Source: Agapetus fuscipes
Lineage: Eukaryota; Arthropoda; Insecta; Trichoptera; Glossosomatidae
NCBI GenBank assembly: GCA_951799405.1
Contig: OX637344.1
Location: 16,864,001-16,928,000 of the forward strand
Reading direction: 5' to 3'
Length of the DNA: 64,000 nt
Each line of letters starts with the position of its first letter. Within the stretch, counting starts at the first letter, position 1. The position numbers were made by a program, and so were the translations under genes. Below are positions 51,635-61,240 of the stretch, piece after piece. The notes below the pieces were generated by a model. The model was not told where the DNA came from and made no database searches. It saw nothing but the letters and a program-made list of their open reading frames with translations.

Positions 51635-51800
51635 CTTTAATGGAGGGGTCACGTAGACCGCATGAACGAAGGAAGGATAGCCCGAGTCGTGGCACAGGAG
51701 ATACAGGACGGCCAGCGTCTACCAGGTCGCCCTCCCAAAAGATGGAAGAACAGCTGGTCTTCTGCATCACAGGAGGGAGTTCCACAATAAACAGATCATA
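51635..51800 (+). pseudogene. LINE-F reverse transcriptase C-terminal fragment
   Basis: Plus strand WRGHVDRMNEGRIARVVAQE then GQRLPGRPPKRWKNSW and a stop after EGVPQ. WxGHVxRM...GRPPKRW is the post-RT signature of several LINE groups. The RT core is absent. The same sequence in reverse is at 52795-53180, and a scrap is at 13372-13490. Confidence 0.75.
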
Positions 51801-51944
51801 GATCAAGAGGAAAAAGAAAAAGAATCTTTAATCTGATAATGTTGATATTGAATGCTCATAATTGATGCAGATTAAACGTCGAGATTTATGTAAGTTTTCT
51901 TATGTTCGTCTAAAATCCGAGTTTATTTTTTTCAACTGTGTAGT

Positions 51945-52240
51945 TATGATAATTGTAAATTTGCAACTTTTGCCGCCTTTCCATGAAACTAGAGTGGCAT
52001 TGGCAAGAGTCAAACAAGTTTTTACAGCATTGAGGATCAGCCTCAAACAAACTATTAGTCAAAGAACTGAACGGTTGATGCAAATAATAATACTCTATAA
52101 TCTACGAGTATGTTGCACAGAGATTTTAATATTTGGGATTCATTTAAAATGTATTCCCAAACAGACACGTATAAGTTTACGCTTACATATGCCGCATGTG
52201 AACATACAACTTAAAAACCAAAATCTCAAATTGAGCCCTG
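51945..52240 (-). repeat. LINE-A 3' end, old
   Basis: AATCTACGAGTATGTTGCAC, CAGACACGTATAAGTTTACG and ACATATGCCGCATGTGAAC on plus, with a separate upstream block at 51955-52050. Confidence 0.7.
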
Positions 52241-52790
52241 AACTTTAGCCGTTTTCCCGTTGCGTTACTCATTTCAAGCCCAAGAGAAATCGAAGTATCG
52301 GCAAGGCTTTCTCAGCAGACCTCGGAATTGGTGACTCGATCCATCCAGGAATTTAAGACATCCAACGGTGGACCCAGATTTCAAAGGCAGCAATTTTGTT
52401 CTGCTACGCACTGTGTAACAGCCATTTCTTTATGAATACCACTTTCACAAGTATTACTTAAGTTTTGCTGAGCAGTTCGGTGTGTGCGACCACACAAGTG
52501 GGTGAATTATAGATGGCTTAAGAAATTAATGATCTGTTTACTGGCGGATCTTAAATTTGGATCCGGATCAAAGAAGGACCAAAAGTGAGCTGGTAACCCG
52601 ATAAAACTGTCGCCACGTATTTAAATTTTTTTTTTGAGGATGAGCAGATGAATATAGTGATTTGAATCCAAATTCCGAACGATTTGAAATTTATGCTATC
52701 ATTTTTATTGTACGACATTCCTCATATATTTTGAGAAATCAAAAACACCGTCGACTTCTTCATGTCATTCAAGGAAATATTGAGTGCATG
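52241..52790. other. No gene seen
   Basis: Mixed composition. No repeat recognised. Confidence 0.4.
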
Positions 52791-52794
52791 CCTA

Positions 52795-53180
52795 TGATCT
52801 GTTTATTGTGGAATTCCCTCCTGTGATGCAGAAGACTGGCTGTTATTGTTTATTATTAATGAATTATTAAATAATTATTACCCAATAACATCTGTTGAAC
52901 CAGGGTCAAAGTTTAAGTCAAGTGACCCAAGCGGGGATCGAACCAACGTTGTTCCATTCGAAACACGCTAGAAAGATCAGCCCTCTTGGCCCCCGCGGCT
53001 ATAACCCCTGTTCTTCCATCTTTTGGGAGGGCGACCTACTAGACGCTGGCCGTCCGGTATCTCCTGTGCCACGACTCGGGCTATCCTTCCTTCGTTCATG
53101 CAGTCTACACGGTCCTTCTAAAACCGTCTCCTCTTCCTGCTCCATCTGACGATGTCTTCAGTACCGCAAATGCTTCTGAT
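52795..53180 (-). mobile_element. LINE-F 3' end, split by SINE-C
   Basis: Minus strand holds the same RT C-terminal segment as 51635-51800 (GRPPKRW near 53025) plus about 100 bp upstream. SINE-C interrupts it at the CTGTT site. Confidence 0.75.
52853..53008 (-). repeat. SINE-C, inserted in LINE-F
   Basis: Contains GGGATCGAACCAACG (B box reversed) and GTTGAACCAGGGTCAAAG, nearly identical to 35490-35665. CTGTT flanks both sides (short TSD). Confidence 0.8.
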
Positions 53181-53324
53181 TTGCGAGTTCTTCAATTTGT
53201 CAGTGTTTTTGCAGCAATGTCGCGGAGTGTTTTTATCTCAGATGTTCTGAGTAGGCTCTTGGTTCTTAAAATGTCTGCTCTTGTCTTGACTCCATATGTT
53301 ATGATTGGTCTCACTGCTCACACA

Positions 53325-53815
53325 GGTTTTATAGATGCGGACTTTGCTATCTATTCGCATATGTTTGTTCCTCCATATATAGAGTACGCTGTTGAGGTGT
53401 GGGCACCTTACCAGCGGAAGTATATTAATATGTTAGAGCAGCTTCAGAAGAAGTTCCTGAGGTACTTCCTCATGAGCACTACCCTCAGTTCATGCACCAT
53501 GAGGAGCTGCTTCGGGAAACTGGCTTCAGGAGCTTAGAAACTAGGCGCAACGGGACCCTTATGGTGCTCTCTCATAAGGTCATCAACGGGTTAATAGACA
53601 GTCCAACCCTATTGGAGGGTTTCAAGATGTACGTGCCAAATGACTATAATCGGGGGCGAGGTCATGGTTTATTTCATGTACCGATGAGTCGCACTGACGT
53701 CTTGGTGCAACATCCTTTAACTCGGAGTGTTAATTAACGAATCAAAGATTGATATATTTCAATATAATTTAGACACCTTTAAATCCATGGTAAGAGAGTT
53801 CCTCCCAGCTTGTTG
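53325..53815 (+). pseudogene. LINE reverse transcriptase C-terminal remnant, frameshifted
   Basis: Plus strand FVPPYIEYAVEVWAPYQRKY and EQLQKKFLRYF, then a frameshift near 53475. It continues MHHEELLRETGFRSLETRRN, VPMSRTDVLVQHPLTRSVN, a stop, then FKSMVREFLPAC before another stop. VxPxIEYAxxVWxPY is the standard C-terminal motif of CR1/L2/Jockey-type RTs. It ends near AAAAAAAATATATATATG (53864). Confidence 0.75.
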
Positions 53816-53875
53816 ATGGCGGAGAGGATGCACTGTAATTAGGGTAACCTGTTGTGCACCATTAAAAAAAATATA

Positions 53876-54150
53876 TATATGACTGCTTAGACATCCTGCT
53901 ATTGCAGCAGCTCTAAGATAGACGAAATACTGACTCATTTAATTTTCTTCAGTTTCGAAATTCTAAGAATCTGTATTCAACTCAAAATCTTTTAGACGGA
54001 TCTTTTATCTCTCATCTTTTGGAAATAGCCGGACGTTGCAACGCTGTCACTGTTCTTTTAATTATTAACAAACAAAAAATGAACTCATAATTTAAAGTCA
54101 TAAACGTGACTAAGTAACACATGTAGTGTAACTTTTTGGCATGTGGCAAT
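53876..54150. other. No gene seen
   Basis: AT-rich. Confidence 0.4.
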
Positions 54151-54190
54151 ATAGGCACTCTCCCACCACCTCCCACCCAGTTCATACAAC
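54151..54190. repeat. Dispersed repeat, left part, hAT target
   Basis: GCACTCTCCCACCACCTCCC... to CATACAAC, resumed at 55774. Uninterrupted relative at 23476-23640. Confidence 0.8.
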
Positions 54191-55773
54191 TAGGGATTGC
54201 AATCCAGCAGCATTTTCAATCCAGCTGGATTTTTGCAGGACCAACACTATTCCAGCTGGATCCAGCGCGGATCCAGCAATTTATTGATTTTCGAAGAAAT
54301 GAAACTGTTTTTTTTTTTTAAATACTTAGGAAACGTGTTAATAAAACATTTTAACAAAATAACAAATCACAATAATCAAAATTATAACATAAACTCTTAC
54401 TTTTAGAGTAGACACACAGAGTAAAAGTTATAACAAAAATAACTTTTTTCTTGACTTTTTATTAAGACAATTTTTTTTTTCTGGTACCTAGTATGATCTC
54501 AAGAAAAATATGGTATTAATAGTGTTGTCTCCCAACCGGCTTCTTAATGAACTGCATATATATCTGGCTGCAGAGAAGGCCCTTTCTGCCTTTACACTTG
54601 TTGGTTAGTTTCTGATAATCGTAATCTAACGTTGATAATCGTAAATTAAAGTTCGGTTTTCACCTCTTACTCCCTCACTTTCATAAACAGTTATTTCCTT
54701 TTTTAATATCTTATAATCCTTCTGAGTTCTCGTTTCTTTCGGTTTCATGAAGTTTTCTTTCTCACATTTTAGCTTAATCTCCAGTTCTTGTTTCAATTCA
54801 AATTCAGTAGGTCCGGTTTATCCTGTCCATAGTTTTCTACTTCCATTATATCTTCTTGCTCTTGCACTGTTGATGGTTCCACTAAATATGCGTTTACACG
54901 ATTCAGCATATTTTCATCTCCTGACGCATTGTATATTTTTTTGGTAATGGTAAATTTCTTCGTCATACTTCTTAGGGTTCTGTAGATAAATCTGCATGCC
55001 TGTGACGTCGGTAAGATGCCGTTCTTCGATTCTGTTGTGGAGTGCCTCAGAAAGATCTGCACTCAAGATTATGTCCTGGCTTTTTAGTTTGTCTAAGACA
55101 AGTTTTAGGGTTGTGTCAGCAGTTATCAAATTCGGCTCTCTTCTGGAGAGAACTTCAACGGTCAGTTTAACCGGTTGAAAACTGGCGTCCTGGCGATCAA
55201 CTCACTGATAAGTGACCACTCGTCCGCTGAGAATTTAGTTTCTGAGCCAGTGTCTATGAAGGTTTTATCGATGCAAACTTTTCAACTTTCAGCAGAAACG
55301 TTCCAGCATGCTGGGCAAACTGTTCCACCTAGCGCAGCAGTGAAGAATCAAACTCAATTCTTTGCCCTTTGCTTCCTTTATATATTTTTGCAAAAACATC
55401 TCATCTTTGGTAGGTGATCTTTTAAAAGTCTTAACAACTTTTCGCATTTTATTAAAAAGTTCACTGTATCGCTGAATTACTTCATGTTCAGCTGGTGTTA
55501 GTTTAATTACTACAACTAAGCCTTCATTGGTGTCCATGTCTTTGTCATCATAATAGAGCGGCAACATCACTCCCGCCGAGCTGTAAGAGCATCTAGCAAA
55601 GCGCCAATGCTGGCAAGCCAGACTTTGCGACATTATTTGGAAAGTTTTATACTTGCGGATCCGCAACGCTGGATCCAGCATCTGGTGCTGGATCCAGCAG
55701 GCCGAAAAATGCGCTGGATCCAGCTGGATCCAGCTGGATTGCTGGATGAGGGATCCAGCAATTGCAATCCCTA
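54191..55773 (-). mobile_element. hAT transposon with 8-bp TSD, decayed
   Basis: Ends TAGGGATTGCAATCCAGC / TAGGGATTGCAATTGCTGG. TSD CATACAAC at 54183-54190 and 55774-55781. The subterminal regions are arrays of CTGGATCCAGC, a short palindrome. The empty site at 23498-23505 confirms the boundaries. At 1,583 bp it is shorter than autonomous hATs. Confidence 0.9.
54488..55600 (-). pseudogene. hAT transposase remnant
   Basis: Broken minus-strand frames. 55600-55290 has LTPAEHEVIQRYSELFNKMR, LSLILHCCARWNSLPSMLER. 55180-54900 has LTVEVLSRREPNLITADTTL, LKSQDIILSADLSEALHNRI and PKKYDEEIYHYQKN. Finally 54605-54488 has SVKAERAFSAARYICSSLRS and RLGDNT. The RWNS motif and the closing AERxFSxAxxxxxxxRxRL are classic hAT marks (the last is the dimerisation region). 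The N-terminal BED finger is absent and frameshifts separate the parts, so it is inactive. The product would have cut and pasted the element in the nucleus. Confidence 0.8.
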
Positions 55774-55911
55774 CATACAACTCATGCGGAGTTGCTTCAC
55801 TCGGTGAACAACATTACAATTTTTTTTCAACTGGCTGAAGGCCTTCCCGATGAAGTCAATCAGCTAGTGTAACTCTATTTGTGTCAAAGAAAAGAAAGTC
55901 CTCCAGATCAG
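55774..55911. repeat. Dispersed repeat, right part
   Basis: CTCATGCGGAGTTGCTTCAC to GAAAGTCCTCCAGATCAG, matching 23506-23638. Confidence 0.8.
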
Positions 55912-56178
55912 TAGAACCTATTATTTTTATAGTTACAGGGGCTAAGCAGAGAAAGTTGATGCACTTAAGTCATGTTTTCAGCAATGAGAAATACCACCTT
56001 CTCCATCATATCATACAGGGTAAGATTCGAGAGAGAAGAACTCAGGGGTGCCGAAGGACATAACGCAACGCGACATCGTGGCTGCAAAACCTGCGACAAT
56101 GGTTCAACAAAAGCACGAAGTCCCTGTTTCGAGCCGCAGCATCCAAGGTCAAAATAGCCATGATGATCGCCGAAAAAC
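55912..56178 (+). pseudogene. LINE-G reverse transcriptase C-terminal remnant
   Basis: Plus strand QRKLMHLSHVFSNEKYHLLH, HIIQGKIRERRTQG, then a frame change and WLQNLRQWFNKSTKSLFRAA, SKVKIAMMIAE. The order GHxxR-like helix, QGKIEGKRxxGRRR and WLxNLRxW...LFRAAxxKVxIAMMIA is a widespread LINE end. The RT core is lost and the frame is broken. Confidence 0.75.
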
Positions 56179-56435
56179 TCTAAATCTGAATCTAAGTTGC
56201 AAAGATATTTATAATTTAAAATTCATATTAAACGCATTCTCACAAGCAGACATGTATAATTTCGCGCTAACACATGCCGAATGTGGACCTACAATATAAA
56301 AGCCCAATCTCAAAATGAACATAAGCTCTGCAACTCTTTCCGACCTTCCCTGAAACAGGGGTGACATTCGCAAAGTGAACCATTTTTTACAGTATGGGTG
56401 GTCAGCCTTATACCAACCAATAAGTCAAGGAGTCA
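56179..56435 (-). repeat. LINE-A 3' end, 6-bp tail class
   Basis: AATCTGAATCTAAGTTGC on plus through CCCTG-TTT-CAGGG to the CAATAAGTCAAGGA block. Confidence 0.9.
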
Positions 56436-56616
56436 CTGATTTGAGAAATCGTGGATCAAACACTTTATTGGGTGTATTTTTTCATAATAAGTGAACTAAC
56501 TACATGGAAGTGCTCATGAAAAACTTTCTAACTACAGTATTTTCATACATTCGTAGTGTTTGCTTTCGTAGAAAATAGGAAAATAGTTGCATTTATCTAA
56601 GAAACCAATGCAGGCT
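56436..56616. other. No gene seen
   Basis: AT-rich spacer. Confidence 0.4.
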
Positions 56617-56925
56617 TATAATAGTAATATTAGGATGATTTATTTGGTGAGCGCTGTATTTGTGTGTATCACACCTCAAGAGCCCTCTGCGAGCTTGGTC
56701 GTCGCTGTAGAAAGCGCCAATTCTCAAGCAAGACCCAAGTTGTTGTAAGGTTGGATGGACTTTTCAGTGACCGGTCTTTGGTAAAGATTTCTGAATTTTT
56801 CAACCCAGCGATGAGCATATTTGGAAATATAAATGGTATACTTTTTGTGCTCCGCCGGGATTCGAATCCACAACCTTCCATTAACGAGTCCAAAGTGTTG
56901 CCACTGGACTACGAACCAGTCACTT
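56617..56925 (-). repeat. SINE-A, full length, tail type 1
   Basis: Minus strand GTAGTCCAGTGGCAACAC (A box), GGATTCGAATCCCGGCGG (B box), body, CAAATACAGCGCTCACCAAA tail, ATAATAGTAATATTAGG on plus. Confidence 0.9.
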
Positions 56926-57240
56926 ATTTAGTTTTACCTTTAAGGTATCGATATTCTTTTGTGCCTTTACTTTCACATCCTCTTTCAGTTTGTTTTTATT
57001 TTTGTACTGTTTTGACAAATTCCCAACGGTCAAATACTTTAAAAAGAAGCGTCGTAAAGTAATGAGACGTTTACAAACACGGTACGGGATGCCAAAAAAC
57101 GCGTCAGTAAATATTTCTCAAAAAATCAATGAGAAAAGTATGTTGCTTTTACAGATGAAGCATTCCTCTAAAGTACTTTGCGAATTCATAATATTTTACA
57201 TGAATATTTTGTAATAATTATATTTAAAGTGAAACGAGGG
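56926..57240. other. No assignable gene
   Basis: A 74-codon plus-strand frame has VMRRLQTRYGMPKNASVNIS and looks less random than most, but no family is recognised. Confidence 0.35.
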
Positions 57241-57420
57241 GATTGTACTCTTGTTATTTATCTTCTAGATTGGTATGTTGCTGACTACCCATCTAAATCT
57301 AAATCTAAACCTGAGCTGAAAATGCATTTCCACAAGCAGACATGCATAATTTTGCGCTTACACATGCCGCATGTGGACCTACAATATAAAAAACCCAATC
57401 TGAAATGAACATAAGTAAAA
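57241..57420 (-). repeat. LINE-A 3' end, 6-bp tail class, plus scrap
   Basis: CTAAATCTAAATCTAAACC on plus, then GCATTTCCACAAGCAGACAT and CACATGCCGCATGTGGACC. 57262-57290 (AGATTGGTATGTTGCTGACT) is a plus-strand scrap. Confidence 0.75.
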
Positions 57421-57532
57421 ACTATCTACTATATACTGTAAAAAAATCGTTTACCTTGCTAAAGTCACCATTGTTTGTAGAGAGCATCGGTAGAGTTGCA
57501 GGGCTTATGTTCATTTGAGATTGGGGTTTCAA
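57421..57532 (+). repeat. LINE-A 3' fragment
   Basis: TTTACCTTGCTAAAGTCACC, GGTAGAGTTGCAGGGCTTAT and GAGATTGGGGTTT. Joined to SINE-B. Confidence 0.7.
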
Positions 57533-57539
57533 AGTCAAG

Positions 57540-57648
57540 TTTGAAGTTAACACCGAAACGGGAAATCATTTCTGACACCCTCGGCGGGATTCGAACCAGA
57601 GCTCTCGGCATAGAATGCAAGCACTCTACCAACTGAGCTATTGACCGG
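57540..57648 (-). repeat. SINE-B head half
   Basis: Minus strand GGTCAATAGCTCAGTTGGTA (A box), CTTGCATTCTATGCC, GGTTCGAATCCCGCC (B box), GAAATGATTTCCCG. Confidence 0.85.
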
Positions 57649-57950
57649 ACAACTTTGTTATATAAATATATACGATGCAAATGGACAATCATGTCCGTAA
57701 ATTAAATAATAAAAATAAAATTAAAATAAAAACATAACCCCTGAAAGTTCATCGGCTTCCTTTGACCCCATGCTTGCATCTCTGACCTAGAAAGGAGAGA
57801 AGTAACACAGATGTTAGACATGTGAGTATACGACAGAAAGATGGCGCCAATACTGTACCTTCTATCTGTAGTCGCGACGCTTTTAAAAAAGACGACATAC
57901 GTCATCATTATATATTTTGTATCTTTATTTTTTTAAGACTATAAGAACCT
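57649..57950. other. No gene seen
   Basis: Short frames only. Confidence 0.4.
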
Positions 57951-57954
57951 TTGT

Positions 57955-58215
57955 TATCTAATCTTATCTAAGTTGCGAAGGTATGTAACATTGGGGATTG
58001 ACATTATATGCATTCTCACAAGTAGACACGTACAAATTCGCACTTATACATGGCGCAAGTAAACCTACAACATAAAAAGCCAAATTTCAAATGGGCATAC
58101 ACCCTGCAAATCTTGCCGTCCTTCCCTGAAACAGAAGTCGGCATTGGCAAAGTGAACTATTTTTTACAGCATGAGTGGTCAGCCGCATACCAACCTATAA
58201 GTCAAGGAACATAGA
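57955..58215 (-). repeat. LINE-A 3' end, 5-bp tail class
   Basis: ATCTAATCTTATCTAAGTTG on plus to CCTATAAGTCAAGGAACAT. Confidence 0.9.
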
Positions 58216-58254
58216 AAATAAATTACATTTTAGATACATATTATTTAATTAACG

Positions 58255-58825
58255 CAATCGAGGTACAGGAAGACCGAGAAAAGTTTGGATGGATCAAATT
58301 TCTGAAATAGCGAGTGAATGGGATATCCAGTGTCACAATAAAAGGAGGGCTTGTATGAAAAAGGTCATGACTCTGAATGAAATGAAAGAAGTATGCAAGG
58401 ACAGGAAGAAGTGGCGGCTAATCTGCAATGCTGATTTGTAATGTTGGTTTATTAGTTTGCTACATTTTTTGCATAAGAAGTTTTTGACTTTTTTTTGTAT
58501 AGATTTCTTTTTAAGGTTTTTGTTGTTTTTTTATTTTTATTTTTATACTTAAATGTTATTTATTGCTCGTATTCCTTGACTTATAGGTTGGTATGAGGCT
58601 GACCACCCATACTGTAAAAAAATGGTTCACTTTGCCAATGTCACCCCTGTTACAGGGAATGTCGGCAAGAGTTGCAGGGCTTATGTTCATTTGAGGTTTG
58701 GATTTTATTTGTAAGTACACTATCAGCATTTGTAAGCGCGAACTACACGTGTTTGTTTGTGGGCATACATCTGAGAGCTTTGAATGAATATATCCTTGCA
58801 ACTTAAATTATAGATTATAGATAGA
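58255..58825 (+). mobile_element. LINE-A, strongly 5'-truncated, 7-bp tail class
   Basis: RGTGRPRKVWMDQISEIASE and MKEVCKDRKKWRLICNADL before the stop, then a 3' UTR almost identical to 9482-9857. Hairpin loop variant CCCTG-TTA-CAGGG. Confidence 0.9.
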
Positions 58826-59476
58826 GTAAAAAATATATATATTAATAAAATAAAATAAATTATTTATGACATTTTTACATAGTAATAAATGAGTGTATTT
58901 TTTTAACGAGCGCATGACTTCCTGTTTGTCGTTTGTATCACCAATATTATCCAATTTAAATTCCAATACATAAAGTTGGCAATGAAAAGTGATAAATAAT
59001 TATTGCGATGCCAATACTCAATCTTGCGGGCATTCAAACTATGACTAAAAAGACAGTTCCCTCTTGGATCAATCGGAATAGAGACTAACTTTTTAATCCT
59101 CGGACTATCGTGTCGAGTGCTTTAAAAAATAGTTCAAAGTTACTTAAAGAATCTGTGGATCGTGTGGAAGATTGTCTACTGATATACTAGTAAAATAAAT
59201 ACATGTGCAGTGATTGAAAATTAACGGTGTTGTTCTCAAACAGCAAATCCATGGCTCATGCGAAGCTTTCAGTTGAACTTTTCATACAAAAAAAACGATG
59301 GTCCGTAGATCAGTCATGGATTAAACGTTTTGTGAATAGCACAGTTTGAATTCAATAAAACAATTTTGCTTACTTACATGTTCTATTTTAATTTGTAAAA
59401 AAAAAAAGTACTGAAAAATTCGAAAATTATTGAAAATAGTTGTATGAAATACTTGTTTTTTTCTAATTAACCAGAA
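58826..59476. other. No gene seen
   Basis: AT-rich unique sequence. Confidence 0.4.
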
Positions 59477-59597
59477 AGCTCCCACTTCAATTGATATGGT
59501 TGGTGTAAGGCCGGCCCCCAAACCTGTAAAAATAAAAAGGATCCACTCACCGTATGCGAAATCCTAACGGGGATAACGCGTCATAAAGTTACACCTG
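59477..59597 (+). repeat. SINE-B 3' half
   Basis: CTCCCACTTCAATTGATATG, GTTGGTGTAAGGCCGGCCCC, ACGGGGATAACGCGTC. Confidence 0.8.
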
Positions 59598-59754
59598 TTG
59601 CACTAGCCTCCAATCAATATTTGATGGACCAATCAAATTTCATTGTTTAATTCTGGTAAGGGTTTTGGTTAAATATTGTTGTGGGTAATAATTTGATGGA
59701 ATTTGAACGGGAAAGATAATGTAAATCAGCTGATTTACGTAGGTATATACAACC

Positions 59755-60040
59755 GAAGAAGGCGCCTGCTCAGGACTTTGTCCGAAAGGCGTGCAAGATG
59801 GATCGGCCATGTAATGCGACAAGAAGGTCTCTTGCATGCCGTAATGGAGGGGATGACCGAGGGGACCAACTCTAGGGGACGCCCACGCCAGGAGTACCTG
59901 AAGGAGCTGCTGGTGGACGTGCGCTGCTCAACATATGCAGACCTAAAAAGAGCCGCACAAGACAGGGAGGAATGGAGGAGAAGAATAAAAGATATTGCTG
60001 CAAACCAATCCTAGGATTGAAACAGAAGAACAAGAGAAGA
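59755..60040 (+). pseudogene. LINE-H reverse transcriptase C-terminal fragment
   Basis: NRRRRLLRTLSERRARWIGH, VMRQEGLLHAVMEG, RGRPRQEYLKELLVD, AQDREEWRRRIKDI and a stop. RRARWIGHVMR...GRPRxxYLxxL...REEWRR is a post-RT LINE signature, distinct from LINE-A, -E, -F and -G. RT core absent. Confidence 0.75.
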
Positions 60041-60109
60041 TACAACCAAATTTTGGATTTGTTGGGAGAACTCACCCTTAATCTTGATTTTTGTCTGATT
60101 GTCTGATCG

Positions 60110-60625
60110 TCTGAGCGAATGAATGGGATATCCAGAGTCATAATAAAAGGAGAGCTTGTATGAAAAAGGTTATGGCTCTGGATGAAATGAAAGAAGTATG
60201 CAAGGATCGAAAGAAATGGCGGTTGATCTGTAATGCTGGCGGTTAAAGCTAAGGCTTTTAAATTTAAAAAATATGTGTTGTAGTTTTTTTTTTTTTTTAA
60301 TTTTTTACTGTTTAATTGCTTAGAATTTATTTGTTTTATATATTTGATTGTATTAATTGCTTGTACTCCTTGACTGATAGGTTGGTATGCGGCTGACCAC
60401 CCATACTGTAAAAAATGGTTCACTTTGCCAATGTCACCCCTGCTTCAGGGAAGGTCGGCAAGAGTTGCAGGGCTTATGTTAATTTGAGATTGGGGTTTTT
60501 ATATTGTAGGTCCACATGCAGCATGTGTAAGCGCGAAATTATGCATGTCTGCTTGTGGGAATGCATTTGATATGAATCTCAAATGATACATATCTTTGCA
60601 GCTTAGATTTAGATTTAGATTTAGT
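60110..60625 (+). mobile_element. LINE-A, strongly 5'-truncated, 6-bp tail class
   Basis: SEWDIQSHNKRRACMKKVMA and MKEVCKDRKKWRLICNAGG before the stop, poly(T)-rich UTR, then the 3' end with CCCTG-CTT-CAGGG and a CACATG-CAG-CATGTG hairpin. Tail TTTAGATTTAGATTTAG. Confidence 0.9.
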
Positions 60626-60626
60626 C

Positions 60627-60947
60627 CGGTCCGGTCGATAGCTCAGGTGGTAGAGTGCTTGCATTCCATGCCGAAAGCTCGGGTTCGAATCCCACCGAGG
60701 GTGTCAGAAATGATTTCCCGTTTCGGTGTTTAACTCAAACCCCAAAATAAAATACCGGCAAGGTTTACTCAGCTTTCACAAGAAATGAGTACCAGCACCC
60801 TCGAGAGCTGGGAAACCTCCACTTCAACTGAAGTGGTTGGCGTAAGGCCGGCCCCCTTACCTGTAAAAATAAATAGGTTCAACTCGCCACATGCGACCCC
60901 TTCGGGGATAACGCGGCAAGAAGTTATACTATATGTGTAGCTTAGTT
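60627..60947 (+). repeat. SINE-B, full length
   Basis: GGTCGATAGCTCAGGTGGTA (A box), CTTGCATTCCATGCC, GGGTTCGAATCCC (B box), body to GATAACGCGGCAAGAAG and TATATGTGTAGCTTAG. The best copy for a consensus. The anticodon position reads TCC, so a tRNA-Gly-like ancestor is possible. Confidence 0.9.
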
Positions 60948-60961
60948 GGTGCAACAGGCCT

Positions 60962-61240
60962 TATATGTGTAGTTTTATTGCGTTTTATCTTCTTATCGAT
61001 TCTAATGCAACCATTTTCAGATAATTAATGCATATTCTGTTCGTAGTATAATTGTTTATTTGACAGAAATCTCATCATCTCGGCTACTGAGAAATATTTC
61101 TTGCTGCCCGGTCACGAGGCGTGTATTCATACAAACGCAAATAATCCAAAGGATGTCGCCAGCTGAGTGGAAGTTTGGGGGAATAGTGACAAACAGACGC
61201 CGGCCACTCAAAATATCGTGCTAGCAAACAGTGTCCGAGA
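60962..61240. other. No gene seen
   Basis: Unique sequence, less repetitive than the rest of the window. Confidence 0.4.

Larger units (their letters stand above)
59598..60961. mobile_element. Interrupted copy of the 41.75-kb MITE
   Basis: Left part CTGTTGCACTAGCCTCCAAT to TATACAACC (59598-59757), middle CACCCTTAATCTTGATTTTT (60072-60105) and end GGTGCAACAGGCC (60948-60961), in the order seen in 41751-41990. LINE-H lies in the first gap, LINE-A and SINE-B in the second. Confidence 0.6.

Noticed and set aside
60627..60700. Functional tRNA gene
   Set aside because: A and B boxes are present, but the anticodon stem is poor and the sequence continues into a SINE body found at several other places.
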